DNA of 64,000 bases from Vespula vulgaris (GCF_905475345.1 NC_066604.1:3874001-3938000), one strand, 5' to 3'; shown: positions 11,794 to 21,815, numbered from the stretch's first letter. Program-made: numbers and translations. The notes: generated by a model not told the origin, from the sequence alone.

Positions 11794-12995
11794 GTTAGAG
11801 ACGATTGTTACGGATTTTCTTAAGTAGCAGAAATTCGGTAAAAAACGCCAAAAGAGGCAACGTTACGTACGTGCGAGACGGTCGTCGAGGTTCGGAGCTT
11901 GCGAGTAAACCTGCTCGTTGCGATAACGTCAAACGTAAGGTACGTTCGTACGTGCGGACACCGTCGTTCGTCCCGACCGGTACGAAAAATGAAAACCTAA
12001 CGATCGAAAACCGATCGAACGACACTCCCTACTGATATTTCTACGAACTTTGACGAAAGCTTCGATCTCGATGTAACGTGCCTCCTCTCGAGCGGCTCTC
12101 TTCGTCGAAAGTGTACTGTGTCGTTTGTAAATTTAAAACGATCGAGCGAATGGTCACTTGCCATCTTCTGTCTTATCTGGACCAATGAAAATAAAGTAAA
12201 CGGGCTCCTTTTATACGCTTTCCCGACGATACAATACGTCTGTCATTTTTCATTGGTCTTACGATCGAGGAAAAATTATCACGTGTCGCGTAACAACGTG
12301 ATACGAACGAAAGTGAAATTAATTTATTTGCAACTTGGAACGATCGCATTTTTCAACGTCGTCGATATTTCAAAATTTCTATCTACTTTTGCGCATTTTT
12401 TTTCGTTCGACGCGATTGTCAACTTACTTCATTCCGTACTTACAGTGCGCGCGCGCGCGTGTGTGTGCGTGCGTATAAAGTATTGAACAAAATTTGATTC
12501 GAGAGTGCGATGCGTCATTTATCGCACGAATTCCTCGACTGAGAAAAGTGCAATTGACGCGAAAATGGATAGAAGTGGAAGCGAGAAACAACAGGTATGA
12601 ATACGCACCGTCTTCGTCCTCTTCGCACTATTTCGATCTGAAATTTTAAACTCGGCGATCGATAGGACGGATAAGGTACGTACGTCGTGCGTTAAACGCA
12701 CGTAGGGGGAAAAAAGTGTAAACGCGTCCGTTTCGACTTTGTACGATCGCGTGTCACTCGTCTTTTATTCGCGACATCAATGAGATTTAGAGAGGATATA
12801 TTTTCTTTATTTTTCAATTCAAAGCAAGTAGAATGACTACAGTTTTGCCGAGTCAAAGGACGATAAGGATCTTCGGTTATACATCTCTCGTTTAAAGGTT
12901 ATCGTTTTTGTAATCGTTGACGGGAGAGTTGGCTTACGTCGAAAAATCCAACGTTTTGTACAAACGATTAGCGATAAAGTTCAATCGAATCGAAG
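11794..12995. other. intergenic region with CCAAT-type promoter elements
   Basis: No coding segment recognised. Two opposed CCAAT boxes (12182-12186 and ATTGG at 12252-12256) lie 740-810 nt before the BED-finger start codon and may belong to its promoter. A short GC/GT repeat occurs near 12447-12472. Confidence 0.45.
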
Positions 12996-13886
12996 ATGGT
13001 GAAAAAATGTGCTGTCGTGTGGAACTATTACAACAAAAAAGTGGACGGCTCTCAAGTCATCGCTTTTTGCAAGTTTTGCGATCATTCGTACGTACAAAAT
13101 GCAGCGCGTATGGAAAGACACTTGGAACGCTGTCTAAAGTGTCCAGGAGAAGTCAGACGACAATTCATACAAGTAAGAAACGACAAAAGAAACAAAGCAA
13201 ACGTTCTTGGCGTTAAAGTCAATGACAAACAGCGAAAGCGAGAATCTTCGTTGGAACGTGTTACCGACTTGGAATTGGAAGGTCTAGACGATTGGCATTA
13301 TAAGAATCGATACTACACGGACGAGATGTCGGAAACGATTCAACAGTGCGACGCAAAAATAGTGATACAATCTAAGGATAAGTCACGGACGAGCCACGAC
13401 TCTAACGTTCAAAGTATCAGAGGCGATGGAAGCGCAAAGATAAGAACTAGGGACTCGAGTCAGACCGACGCAGAGATGGCTAAAATTGGTAATTTCAAAA
13501 CGTTAGATATTATTTTAACGTTAGATATTATTATATTTTTAAACGCTTTCGCAGATGGATCCGAAGAACATAAAGGTACCATTCGTCGTAAGAAATCCCT
13601 ACCGGCTAGAAGAATTTCGCGATGGCCGTTTCTTTCTATCCGCGATCCAGGCTATTCGCCCTTACAGAGCAAAATATATCAGGAACAATTGTTGGAGAGC
13701 CGGACCTCGAGAAAGATAGCCGAGCTGGAGTTACGCCGTAAAACTTTGGAATTGGAAAGATTTCAATGGGAATTCGAAAGGGACAAAGCTCAAAGCGAAA
13801 TACGCTGGGCTTACGAAATGCGAATGATGCAACTACAAGAGGAGCACGAAAGGAAACTGATCGACCAAAACAGAAGTCGAGGATAG
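12996..13886 (+). CDS. BED-type zinc-finger protein with C-terminal coiled coil
   Basis: Exons 12996-13488 and 13555-13886 encode 274 residues. Residues about 6-48 form a BED-like finger: VVWNYYN aromatic start, FCKFC as the first Cys pair and HLERC as the second His/Cys pair. BED fingers bind DNA and occur in chromatin-boundary proteins and in transposase-derived genes. The middle is basic and Ser/Glu-rich. The last 70 residues are a charged, Leu/Glu/Arg-rich helix likely to form a coiled coil for dimerisation. The 66-nt intron has a GTAATT donor and a TTTCGCAG acceptor; it is a multiple of three and stop-free, so retention would insert 22 residues. No transposase catalytic domain is present. 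AATAAA follows at 14046. The specific orthologue was not recognised. Confidence 0.65.
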   Translation: MVKKCAVVWNYYNKKVDGSQVIAFCKFCDHSYVQNAARMERHLERCLKCPGEVRRQFIQVRNDKRNKANVLGVKVNDKQRKRESSLERVTDLELEGLDDWHYKNRYYTDEMSETIQQCDAKIVIQSKDKSRTSHDSNVQSIRGDGSAKIRTRDSSQTDAEMAKIGNFKTLDIILTLDIIIFLNAFADGSEEHKGTIRRKKSLPARRISRWPFLSIRDPGYSPLQSKIYQEQLLESRTSRKIAELELRRKTLELERFQWEFERDKAQSEIRWAYEMRMMQLQEEHERKLIDQNRSRG

Positions 13887-14045
13887 ACGCTCTATCGAGA
13901 AGATATTGCGACTCGTTTTAACTTTCACGCTTGCGAATCGCAGACATGCGTTCCGTGGTTATTCGTAGAAACTCCCTAAGCACGACGGTCGACCTCTTTG
14001 GATATTCTATAATATCAAATATGAAAAAGATTTATGTTGCGACTA

Positions 14046-14051
14046 AATAAA
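14046..14051 (+). terminator. poly(A) signal of the BED-finger gene
   Basis: A canonical AATAAA lies 160 nt after the stop codon, in AT-rich sequence ahead of the next gene. Confidence 0.6.
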
Positions 14052-14288
14052 ATTTTAAGTAACGAAAAAAAAGACAAAAAGAAAGTCACCTCGAGCTTAT
14101 TAAATCCATACATGTCATACCTCGCACAAACGCGTATGTATATAATAATTTGATCGTCTCTGCGTAGAAACATTGCTAAGAGAAAAGGAGACCTAAAAGC
14201 ATGAAAAGCCCACTCTCATTACTTTCTCATCGCATCTGTCATCTTCGATCTCGTAAGCATTGTAATTATTTTCTTCTAGAAGGAAAAG

Positions 14289-14791
14289 ATGGCGAAGTCT
14301 AACGAAAGTTGTATCGACACCATGGCGGAGCCGGTCAGTGCGATGCCTGAGAAATGGGTTAACACCGCAACGAGCGAAACTTTTTATTACGTTGGTGTAA
14401 GAGGATCGCCGTACGCAACCGAATCATCCGTTTTCGAATTATCTCCGGACGAACTCTTGGCGCTTACCAAACGTTTTCAAAGCTCTGCTTCGACGGTGGT
14501 CAATGGCGCACTGATCAAAGGTTCATCCAAAATTTTTTACATTAACAGAATAAGTCTATAAGTTTACTTCAAACTACTTCGTTTTCTTTCAAATTGACGA
14601 TCGAACTCTCGAGCACATCGATTGCTTTTTTCGAACGAATAATGAAACAAACATCCTAACAAACTTATCGTTGACAATTTCTTTTAGGACGACCCTTTTC
14701 GGTTATCAATGCTCTAGCCGAATTAGGCTATCGAGTTATTTGTAGTACCGGGGAAGCTGAAATTCTTTGGACGCTGCAACGAGAGGTTTAA
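14289..14791 (+). CDS. GFRP-like (GTP cyclohydrolase 1 feedback regulator) protein, copy 2
   Basis: Exons 14289-14520 and 14688-14791 join to 111 residues. The second exon (RPFSVINALAELGYRVICST) matches the conserved GFRP segment in which PPRIVLDKLE is followed by RGFRVLSMTG, and the protein ends shortly after in ILWTLQREV, matching the family's compact C-terminus. The N-terminus is about 25 residues longer than in vertebrate GFRP. A second in-frame ATG lies at 14322. The first-exon donor (AAAG|GTTCAT) is weak but is the only one giving phase continuity and family similarity; branch-point-like CTAAC and CTTTTAG precede exon 2. A TTCTTCTAG acceptor just before the start suggests a 5' UTR intron. 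Predicted role: binding GTP cyclohydrolase I to set tetrahydrobiopterin output. Confidence 0.65.
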
Positions 14792-16228
14792 CTTTTCTAA
14801 AGGATTGTACTTGTAGTAAAGAATATGCACACATATAAAGATATAGACCAGTATTTTGTGCGTAACATGTAACATTAATCTGCGCAATCATCAAAGAGGA
14901 TCCTAGAACAATTATCTAATCCCTTATTTTATGGACTAATGGATGATCGTTCGCTTTTTATTTTTTACGTTTGCCGGTTGTTAGTCTCTAGCGATATGTC
15001 GTTATAAGCATTAGGTGATAAATGCGTACGGACCAAATATAACGAATCGTTATTTGTAAAAAGATACATTCGATTAGCAACTATTTTTTAGCAACTACTT
15101 TAGTCATTATTTTATTGGATTGTACAAGGATAGATACTTTTTATACATTTTCTTATGAAAAGAAAGAAAGAAAAAAAACATTGCAGAGTTTAGCCTATTT
15201 TCATAATTCGATAAATATACGGAATGGAATTGTTAAACGACCGTACAACGATGCCTATGCATGATATTGCAACGTAAAAAGCATATTATGTTGAATGTTA
15301 TGCAGTGTTTTAGGCAATTTCAATCGAACCCGAGTATAACGCTCGACGCGTTTCCCAACGAAATTAGCAATTTGGAAAGAGAAGCTATCCGAATCTTTCT
15401 ACGCGATTAGCGGCCCAGCATTTTACATTTTTTAGATCGTATCAATAGGAGAACAAGGCGAACATTCATTCAAAAGAAGAAAAAAAAGTTAATTACGCGT
15501 CCAAATATATGGATTCTCTATAGTTAAGAAAATAAATAACTGTAACGGTTTCTCTCTTCGCTTTATATCTTTATCGTTTGAGGAATAAAAAAGTTTCTAT
15601 CGTTAACGTTGAAGCAACGTTTAACGAGTTTATAGATTTTTTACCAATGTACAGAAGAAGATGGAAAGTATTTTAAGTAACTCGTTGTATCTACAATGTT
15701 CATCGACGTATCAGTTTTTATCGTTGTTGTAACAATGATTGCGTAGCGATCGTTTATCGATAATTGAAGAACGTACCTTCGACCGAGAATGGATATTTCA
15801 AACGTCAATTTTGGCGATTCATCGTCCTGTGTACTTTAAGACGAAAGCAAACTACTGAATGATTTATTGTATTGTTACACAAACCACGTGGTTTATACTT
15901 AAGTTTTCTTTTTTTTCCCCGTATTAGTATTATTATATTATACTATATTCATGTACCATTCGTTCTATGGAATCTTGCATTTTAAGATTCATGTATTCTA
16001 TTCTTTATAGAAGAGATTAAATCGTACGTGTATACATGCATAAAAGTGTTTGAATTTTTTCAACGACGAGGCCGAGAGAAAGAAAGAGTTATCTGTTTTA
16101 TTACGATGTGCGTCTATAGACGTATACGTTACGCGTACGCATTCAAGTTGACACCACTATCCTAAATAAATTAGCGCGATCGAAGACTTTAAATCTAAAA
16201 ATCAAATGAGTTACAGATTGAAGAAAAA
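14792..16228. other. AT-rich intergenic region
   Basis: No gene or RNA recognised. The sequence is AT-rich with short A-runs. It presumably carries the 3' UTR of GFRP-like copy 2 and the promoter and 5' UTR of ANKRD39. A TTACAG acceptor-like site immediately before 16218 suggests a 5' UTR intron for ANKRD39. Confidence 0.5.
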
Positions 16229-16856
16229 ATGGCGAAAGAGCACGAGCACGAGCACGAGCACGTAGACTCCTGTTGCAGTTTATCCGCCAACTTGGGCGTT
16301 AGTCAATCTTTGTCCGAGATCGAATTCGAGCGAGGCATATGGTACGCCGGTGAGTTGTCCAAAAATATTGCTTCGATAAATTTCAATTCGATATTAGATG
16401 TTTCACGTTTCTTTTCCAGCTCAATACAACGACAAGGACAAAGTAGAAGGATTTTTAAGAAAGGGAATTAGGGCGGACATCGAAGATTCCGCTGGATACA
16501 CGGCTCTTCACTATGCAGCTCGGAATGGACATTATCGGATCTGTGAAATGTTGTTGCAACATGGAGCTAACGTAAACGCTAGAACGCGTTGCGGCCAAGC
16601 GACTGCTCTTCACAGAGCAGCTACGCAAGGACACGATCGCGTCGTCGAATCTTTGTTAAAGCACGGTGCTAACGCAGATTTGAAGGATGCCGATGGTTGT
16701 ACCGCTCTGCACAGAGCTATCATCGCCGCTCGCGTGTCCGTTTGCGAAAGTTTGATTCCGCACTCGGATCTGTCCATCGTCGATCATAAAAATCGTAGCG
16801 CGAAACAATTGGCTAACGAGTACTGCAACGACGTCGTCTCGCTTTTATCTTCGTAA
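16229..16856 (+). CDS. ANKRD39: Ankyrin repeat domain-containing protein 39
   Basis: Exons 16229-16349 and 16420-16856 join in phase to 185 residues, near the usual family length. The N-terminus carries a short Glu-His run (GAGCAC hexamer repeated four times) before the conserved FERGIWYAA helix that opens ANKRD39. Four ankyrin repeats follow, with canonical cores such as GYTALHYAARNGHY, TALHRAATQGHD and CTALHRAI, and the protein ends in VVSLLSS like its orthologues. It is a cytosolic protein-protein interaction scaffold of poorly defined function. The 70-nt intron has a GTGAGT donor and a TTTTCCAG acceptor. It lies in the same orientation as its neighbours. Confidence 0.9.
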
Positions 16857-17232
16857 TCTTAACAGAAATGTTTTTATCTTACGTCGTCAATTGTCTTCGT
16901 ATTAAAAATAATCGATTAATGCAAACAAATAATCTATACTGCGATATCTTATTGAACAATAGGATTAAACTTCAATGCTGATCATCATCAGCCGTCACGT
17001 CAGCTGTCGCAATGACGAACGTAACATCAATAAACGAGTAAAATACAATAGACGTCGTTAAAAGAATCCTCTCGGCGAATCTTCAAAATTCTCTTGAAAA
17101 TATGTCGCTGATACGTTAGCCGTGTTCCCTTTCTCTCCCCGTTTCTCTCTCTCTCCCTCTAATGTTATTACAAAATTTAACGTTACAAACTATCAAAAGA
17201 AACTTGAGAGAGATGAACGGTAAATTAAAAGG
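16857..17232. other. short intergenic region
   Basis: This short spacer must contain the 3' end of ANKRD39 and the promoter of the tubulin gene. A CT-rich tract (about 17130-17160) lies roughly 75 nt before the tubulin ATG. Nothing else was recognised. Confidence 0.5.
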
Positions 17233-18902
17233 ATGAGCACGACCGGCGAAGTCGTCACTATTTTTATCGGTCAAGCTGGAACTCAAGTGGCAAGTGCCTG
17301 TTGGGAATTACTTTGTCTCGAACACGGTCTCAGACCTGATGGTTTTCTTCAACGTGGATACGGACCCGTCGATCAACGTTACTACACGTTCTTTGGACCA
17401 ACCGCGGTGAGACGTCCACTAGTTTCTCGAATATAGTTGGAACATGATCGACTGTGATACTTTAGACAGGAAAATGCACGCCCCGGACCGTGATAGTGGA
17501 TTTGGAGCCAAGTGTGGTCGACGAGATCAGAACCGGTGCTTACAGAAATCTCTTCAATCCGTCGTCGTTGATAACTGGCAAGGAAGATGCAGCGAATAAT
17601 TTTGCAAGAGGATATTACTCGATCGGTGCAGAGATAAAAGATCTCGTTCTAGATCGTATTCGAACCACCTGCGAGGCTTGTTCCCGATTATCCGGCTTCC
17701 TCATCTTCAGGCAAAATTTCGTTTACTATATTCCTGTCGAGTCTTCGTCATTAACGAGACGGAGGATGACAAGTGCGTTATTTATCTTCTAGATCCTTTG
17801 GCGGTGGCACTGGTAGCGGCTTAACTACTTTGCTGCTGGAAAATCTCTACGTGGACTATGGGAAAAAATTGAAATTGGATTTCGCAATTTATCCAGCGCC
17901 GAACATATCCACAGCCGTCGTCGAACCTTATAATTCCATACTAACGACTCACGGGACTCTAGATTACGAGGATTGTTGTTTTATCGTCGATAACGAAGCT
18001 TTGTACGATATTTGTGCGAGGTTCGAATTTTCTACGTAGCAACGTTTCGATACCTGAGATATCTTTTTTATACGTTCGTCGCATCCCTAGGAATCTGAAC
18101 GTGGAAAATCCGACTTATACGAATCTCAACAGATTGCAAGCTCAAGTAGTATCCTGCATCACGGCGTCGATAAGATTCGAAGGCTCGGTCAACGTCAATT
18201 TGGAGGAGTTGCAGACGAATTTAGTACCTTATCCAAGAATTCATTTCCCCTTGGTAACGTATGCTCCCATAACTACGCCTGAAAGAGCAATGAACACGGC
18301 GATGTCCGTTCAACGGATCACGTACGATTGCTTCGAGCCTGCTAATCAAGTAAATCGTAGCAAGATCGAGTTTGCACGAGATGGAGCGAAATTATCTTAC
18401 TCGTCTCCGTCGTTCGATCTTAGATGGTAAAGTGCGATCCTCGTACGGGTATTTACATGAGCTGCTGTCTACTTTATCGCGGTGACGTAAGTCCGAGTGA
18501 CGTTAATAACACCATCGCTAGTTTGAAGGGCAAAAGGTTCATACGATTCGTTGGTTGGAGTCCGGCAGGATTCAAGGTGAAGTCAACGACGATCGTTGAT
18601 ACAATTTGGAGTAGAATTCAAACTAATCGTCTCTGTTATTTTAGGTAGGAATTAATTATCAGCCATCCACGACGGTTCCTGGCGGTGATTTGGCCTATTC
18701 GAACAAAACTGTGGCAATGTTGTACAACAACACGGCGATTCGACACGCTTGGGTCAAGATTGCACGGAAATGTGACTTGATGTATCAGAAAAGAGCTTTC
18801 GTTCATCACTACGTTGGCGAAGGTATGGAGGAGAAAGTCTTCCAAGAGGCTATAGACAACACAGCTGCCCTCGTCGAGGATTACAAAGAGGTCGAATTAT
18901 GA
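17233..18902 (+). CDS. divergent alpha-tubulin
   Basis: Six exons (17233-17406, 17466-17710, 17793-18020, 18091-18349, 18424-18576, 18645-18902) join in phase to 438 residues, about a dozen fewer than usual alpha-tubulin. Kept features: the GQAG nucleotide-binding start, GGGTGSG phosphate loop, YPAP, EPYNSIL and the ELQTN region with the alpha-type catalytic Glu. Altered features: the usual MREC start is replaced by MSTTGEVV; the loop that carries acetylatable Lys40 is shortened and has no matching Lys; the protein ends in YKEVEL with no acidic tail or terminal Tyr. The second intron starts with GC (CAG|GCAAAA) and the others with GT. All introns are 59-82 nt. Such divergent alpha-tubulins are usually germline- or tissue-restricted isotypes; that role here is inferred. 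Confidence 0.85.
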
Positions 18903-19859
18903 CGCGTCAACGTTTTCTTCGATCTTATAAAATAAAGTCGATCTCGATCGGAAAATATCGAACAACGAAATCACAAACGGAAACTATGAAGTTCGAATGA
19001 GACGACGAATCGCCACGACTCGTGTTTGGAAATCGCATTTTCAACGATCGATTGGTATAGAAAATAAACGTGTTGACAAAAAATATACTAATTACCTTTA
19101 ATTGACTAGACGAAGCTTCGTCACGATTTCTAGCAGCGCACGCGAGTTCGAAGTGAGCGGGCACTTTGGACGCGCATGCGCGATGCGTCGCTACGACTCG
19201 TGCAAGTGTGTATACACACACACACACATGTATATATTTATCAATTTTTATTTACAAATTAAAACCTAGTACTCCACGCGAAAACTTAAAAGACAAAAAA
19301 TCGAAGAAGAAATTTGAAATCCGATAAATACTTTTTTTACTTGCTTTCTTACGCCGCATGCGCATTAGCTCGTCCGCCGTACATATCGAATTGACGCACG
19401 ACGAAATTATACGACACCAGCTCGGCGAAGAGTACAAAAAAAAAATGAACCGAAGGAGCGTCGAAAGAAGCCTGTCTTTTCTCGGTGCACGTACTCGTTG
19501 TACGACGATGAGACTTGCTTCGAGTCTCTCCATTCGATCGCTACGAAGCAAGTGAGATATCCCAAGTCCGTGTTGTAGTCCCTTGAAGAAATTGCTATTG
19601 TCTCGACGCGAAAGCGAAACAGGCGCATTTTCAACAGTTTTTGTCAACTCGCGTAAAGATTACTCATGAGAATTGCTTATTTTTATACGTGACTTTTATA
19701 TACGAACATTTTTTTAAATGTCCGAAAAGATAACCTCGTATAACCTTTACCTTTCGAGCGAGCGCTCGATCGCTAATATCCGAGAAAAATTGCGATCGTA
19801 AGAATTCGTAACATCTTCTCCAGCACCTTAAGATTTAATCGTTCGAAGTAGAGTGTAAT
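18903..19859. other. intergenic region with NRF1-like motifs
   Basis: No gene recognised. Two NRF1-type motifs occur, GCGCATGCGC at 19172-19181 and GCATGCGCA at 19356-19364, plus a short CA run near 19210-19230. They suggest a CpG-type promoter, either of the piggyBac-derived gene downstream or of an unrecognised transcript. Confidence 0.4.
19172..19181. promoter_or_regulatory. NRF1 palindrome
   Basis: A perfect GCGCATGCGC palindrome in CpG-rich context. The target gene is uncertain; it lies 900 nt before the piggyBac-derived start codon. Confidence 0.4.
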
Positions 19860-19944
19860 TCGACAAGTCGGTTGCTATGGTAATCCTATGTCGAGTGTGA
19901 CTCGACAATAATGGTCGCTATGGCAACTTTATGTCGAGTACCAC
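19860..19944. repeat. two tandem 42/43-bp units, each with an RFX X-box-like motif
   Basis: Unit 1 (19860-19901) and unit 2 (19902-19944) both start TCGACA, contain an imperfect palindrome GTTGCTATGGTAAT (19871-19884) or GTCGCTATGGCAAC (19914-19927), and end ATGTCGAGT plus five bases. Another TCGACA follows unit 2, so TGTCGAGT and ACTCGACA also form small inverted repeats. The central motif fits the RFX-family X-box (GTTGCCATGGCAAC type). The array is 140-220 nt upstream of the piggyBac-derived ATG. It may be promoter elements or remnants of subterminal transposon repeats. Confidence 0.6.
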
Positions 19945-19994
19945 TCGACATAGTTTTCCTTTTACTCACGACCAGCCTTATGCGTCGCATTTTG

Positions 19995-20000
19995 TCAGTC
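19995..20000 (+). promoter_or_regulatory. arthropod-type initiator motif
   Basis: TCAGTC matches the arthropod initiator consensus (TCAGT) and lies 82 nt before the transposase-derived ATG. A TATAAAA at 20047-20053 leads into a run of A and is too close to the ATG to be the main TATA box. Confidence 0.3.
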
Positions 20001-20081
20001 GTTACTCTACAGCAGTGTCGAACGTACTGCTTCCGTTCTCAATTCTTATAAAAAAAAAAAAAAAAAATCATCGGTTAAATA

Positions 20082-21815
20082 ATGTGTGACACTGACAGTA
20101 GTGATGACGAATACATGGATACTTATAATTTACTTACTTCTCGACGTAATAAAAGAACGATTAACGATATATATTCGAGTGACACAGAGGATGAAAACGC
20201 TGCTAATAAAACGCAAAGAAAGTGTAGAAGATTTATTTCCGATTCGAGTGACGACGAAGAGGAATGTAGTAAAGTATACTACGATGGACTCTCCGATATT
20301 TGGGTCGAACTAACTTCGAAAGATGACGAAAATACAACGATTCCGTTTTCGATCGGACAAGAAAGAATCGGCCCGCAAAACTGTGATAATTGTATAGACC
20401 CGTTAGACTATTTTCAATTATACTTCACCAATGAATTGATTGAAAATATTGTTGTAAAAACGAACAACTATGCCCGTTCGAAAATTGCAAAGAGAGTATT
20501 GTCCGAAAGGTCGATATGGAATACCTGGAAGGATTTAACCGTATCAGAAATGAAAGCTTTTTTAGGACTTGTATTGAATATGGGAATTGTTCGTTTATCT
20601 AATATACAGGATTATTGGTCCAAAGAGGAAGAATTTCACGTACCGTTCTTTTCTAAAATCATCGATAAAGGTCGATTCATGCAAATATTTTGGATGTTAC
20701 ATTTAAACGAAGTACACGAACCAAATGCAATATTAGAAACTAGATTACAAAAAGTGAGCAAATATCTTGAATATCTAGATTTGAAATTCCGAGAACATTT
20801 TATTCCTAACAAATGTATTTCTATAGTCGAATCCGTGGTGAAATACAAAGGAAGATTAGGTTCTACCGTTTATAATCCTCAAAAACCGACAAAGTGGGGT
20901 ATTCGTTTGTACGTTTTAACGGATTCAGAAAGCGGTTATTTGTATTCTTTTCTACCGTATTATGGAAGTATAACGACTGAAAATTTACCGTATCCCGAGC
21001 TTCCTGTTACCAATAGAGCAGTTTTATATCTCTACAAGAATCTTCAAAATTCAATTCCAGAAGCAAGCGGTTATCACGTGTATACTGGTAGATTTTATTC
21101 CAGTGTAACACTAGCGAAAGAATTATTATCTCGTTCTTGTCATTTTACTGGTATAATAATGACGAACGGGAAACATGTTCCGGATTGTTTTAAAGAAGGG
21201 AAGTTGAAAAAGGGTGATATTGTAGCTTGTAGAAATGAAAATGTATTATTGTTTCAATTGAGAGATAAAAAGATTGTTAGTATGATAAGTACTTGGCATA
21301 CCATAGACGTAGAAACCAAAAACAAAATACCACACGTCATACAGGATTATAACAAAAATATGAGCGGCATTAATTTGGCCAACGATTGCGCTTCGGTTTA
21401 TTGTTTTATGAAAAAAACCTTAAAATGGTGGCGCAGATTATTTTTCTGGGGTTTAGAAATGTCCGTAATAAATTCGTATATTCTTTATAATTATAGAGAA
21501 AGAGGGAGCAATCCTATGACGTATTTAAAATTTGTTAAAGTTCTCGTAAGAGGGCTAACAAAAGATTTTTATTCCACCTCGACAAATATTCCGCGTGTAT
21601 TTTTAAATGATAACCAACGACTAAATAACGAGTTACACGTTATTCAGTTGAATCCTTTGCATAAACATAAAGATTGTAAAGTCTGCTCGAATAGGAAAAT
21701 AAAAGGAGGAAGACGAGAAACGAATTATTACTGCGAAACTTGTACCGATCATCCCGCTCTTCACGTTGGAGAATGTTTTAAAAGATATCACACTTTGCAA
21801 GATTTTAAAATGTAA
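20082..21815 (+). CDS. piggyBac transposase-derived protein, apparently catalytically inactive
   Basis: A single-exon, uninterrupted 577-residue frame has all parts of a piggyBac-type transposase: an acidic N-terminus (DSSDDEY...), the DDE_Tnp_1_7 core (about 85-490) with KYKGRLG, NPQKPTKWGIRLYVL and KKTLKWWRRLFFW, and a C-terminal Cys-rich finger (CKVC...YYCETC...H...C). By comparison with the family, the three catalytic Asp positions read V in CISIVES (usually IDE), G in YTGRFYSS (usually TDN) and N in GINLAND (usually GVD). The fold-defining residues around them are kept. No flanking TTAA target duplication or terminal inverted repeat was found. This points to a domesticated DNA-binding protein rather than a mobile element. 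The alignment was made by eye, so confirmation is desirable. The gene is convergent with SNRPG. Confidence 0.85.
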   Translation: MCDTDSSDDEYMDTYNLLTSRRNKRTINDIYSSDTEDENAANKTQRKCRRFISDSSDDEEECSKVYYDGLSDIWVELTSKDDENTTIPFSIGQERIGPQNCDNCIDPLDYFQLYFTNELIENIVVKTNNYARSKIAKRVLSERSIWNTWKDLTVSEMKAFLGLVLNMGIVRLSNIQDYWSKEEEFHVPFFSKIIDKGRFMQIFWMLHLNEVHEPNAILETRLQKVSKYLEYLDLKFREHFIPNKCISIVESVVKYKGRLGSTVYNPQKPTKWGIRLYVLTDSESGYLYSFLPYYGSITTENLPYPELPVTNRAVLYLYKNLQNSIPEASGYHVYTGRFYSSVTLAKELLSRSCHFTGIIMTNGKHVPDCFKEGKLKKGDIVACRNENVLLFQLRDKKIVSMISTWHTIDVETKNKIPHVIQDYNKNMSGINLANDCASVYCFMKKTLKWWRRLFFWGLEMSVINSYILYNYRERGSNPMTYLKFVKVLVRGLTKDFYSTSTNIPRVFLNDNQRLNNELHVIQLNPLHKHKDCKVCSNRKIKGGRRETNYYCETCTDHPALHVGECFKRYHTLQDFKM

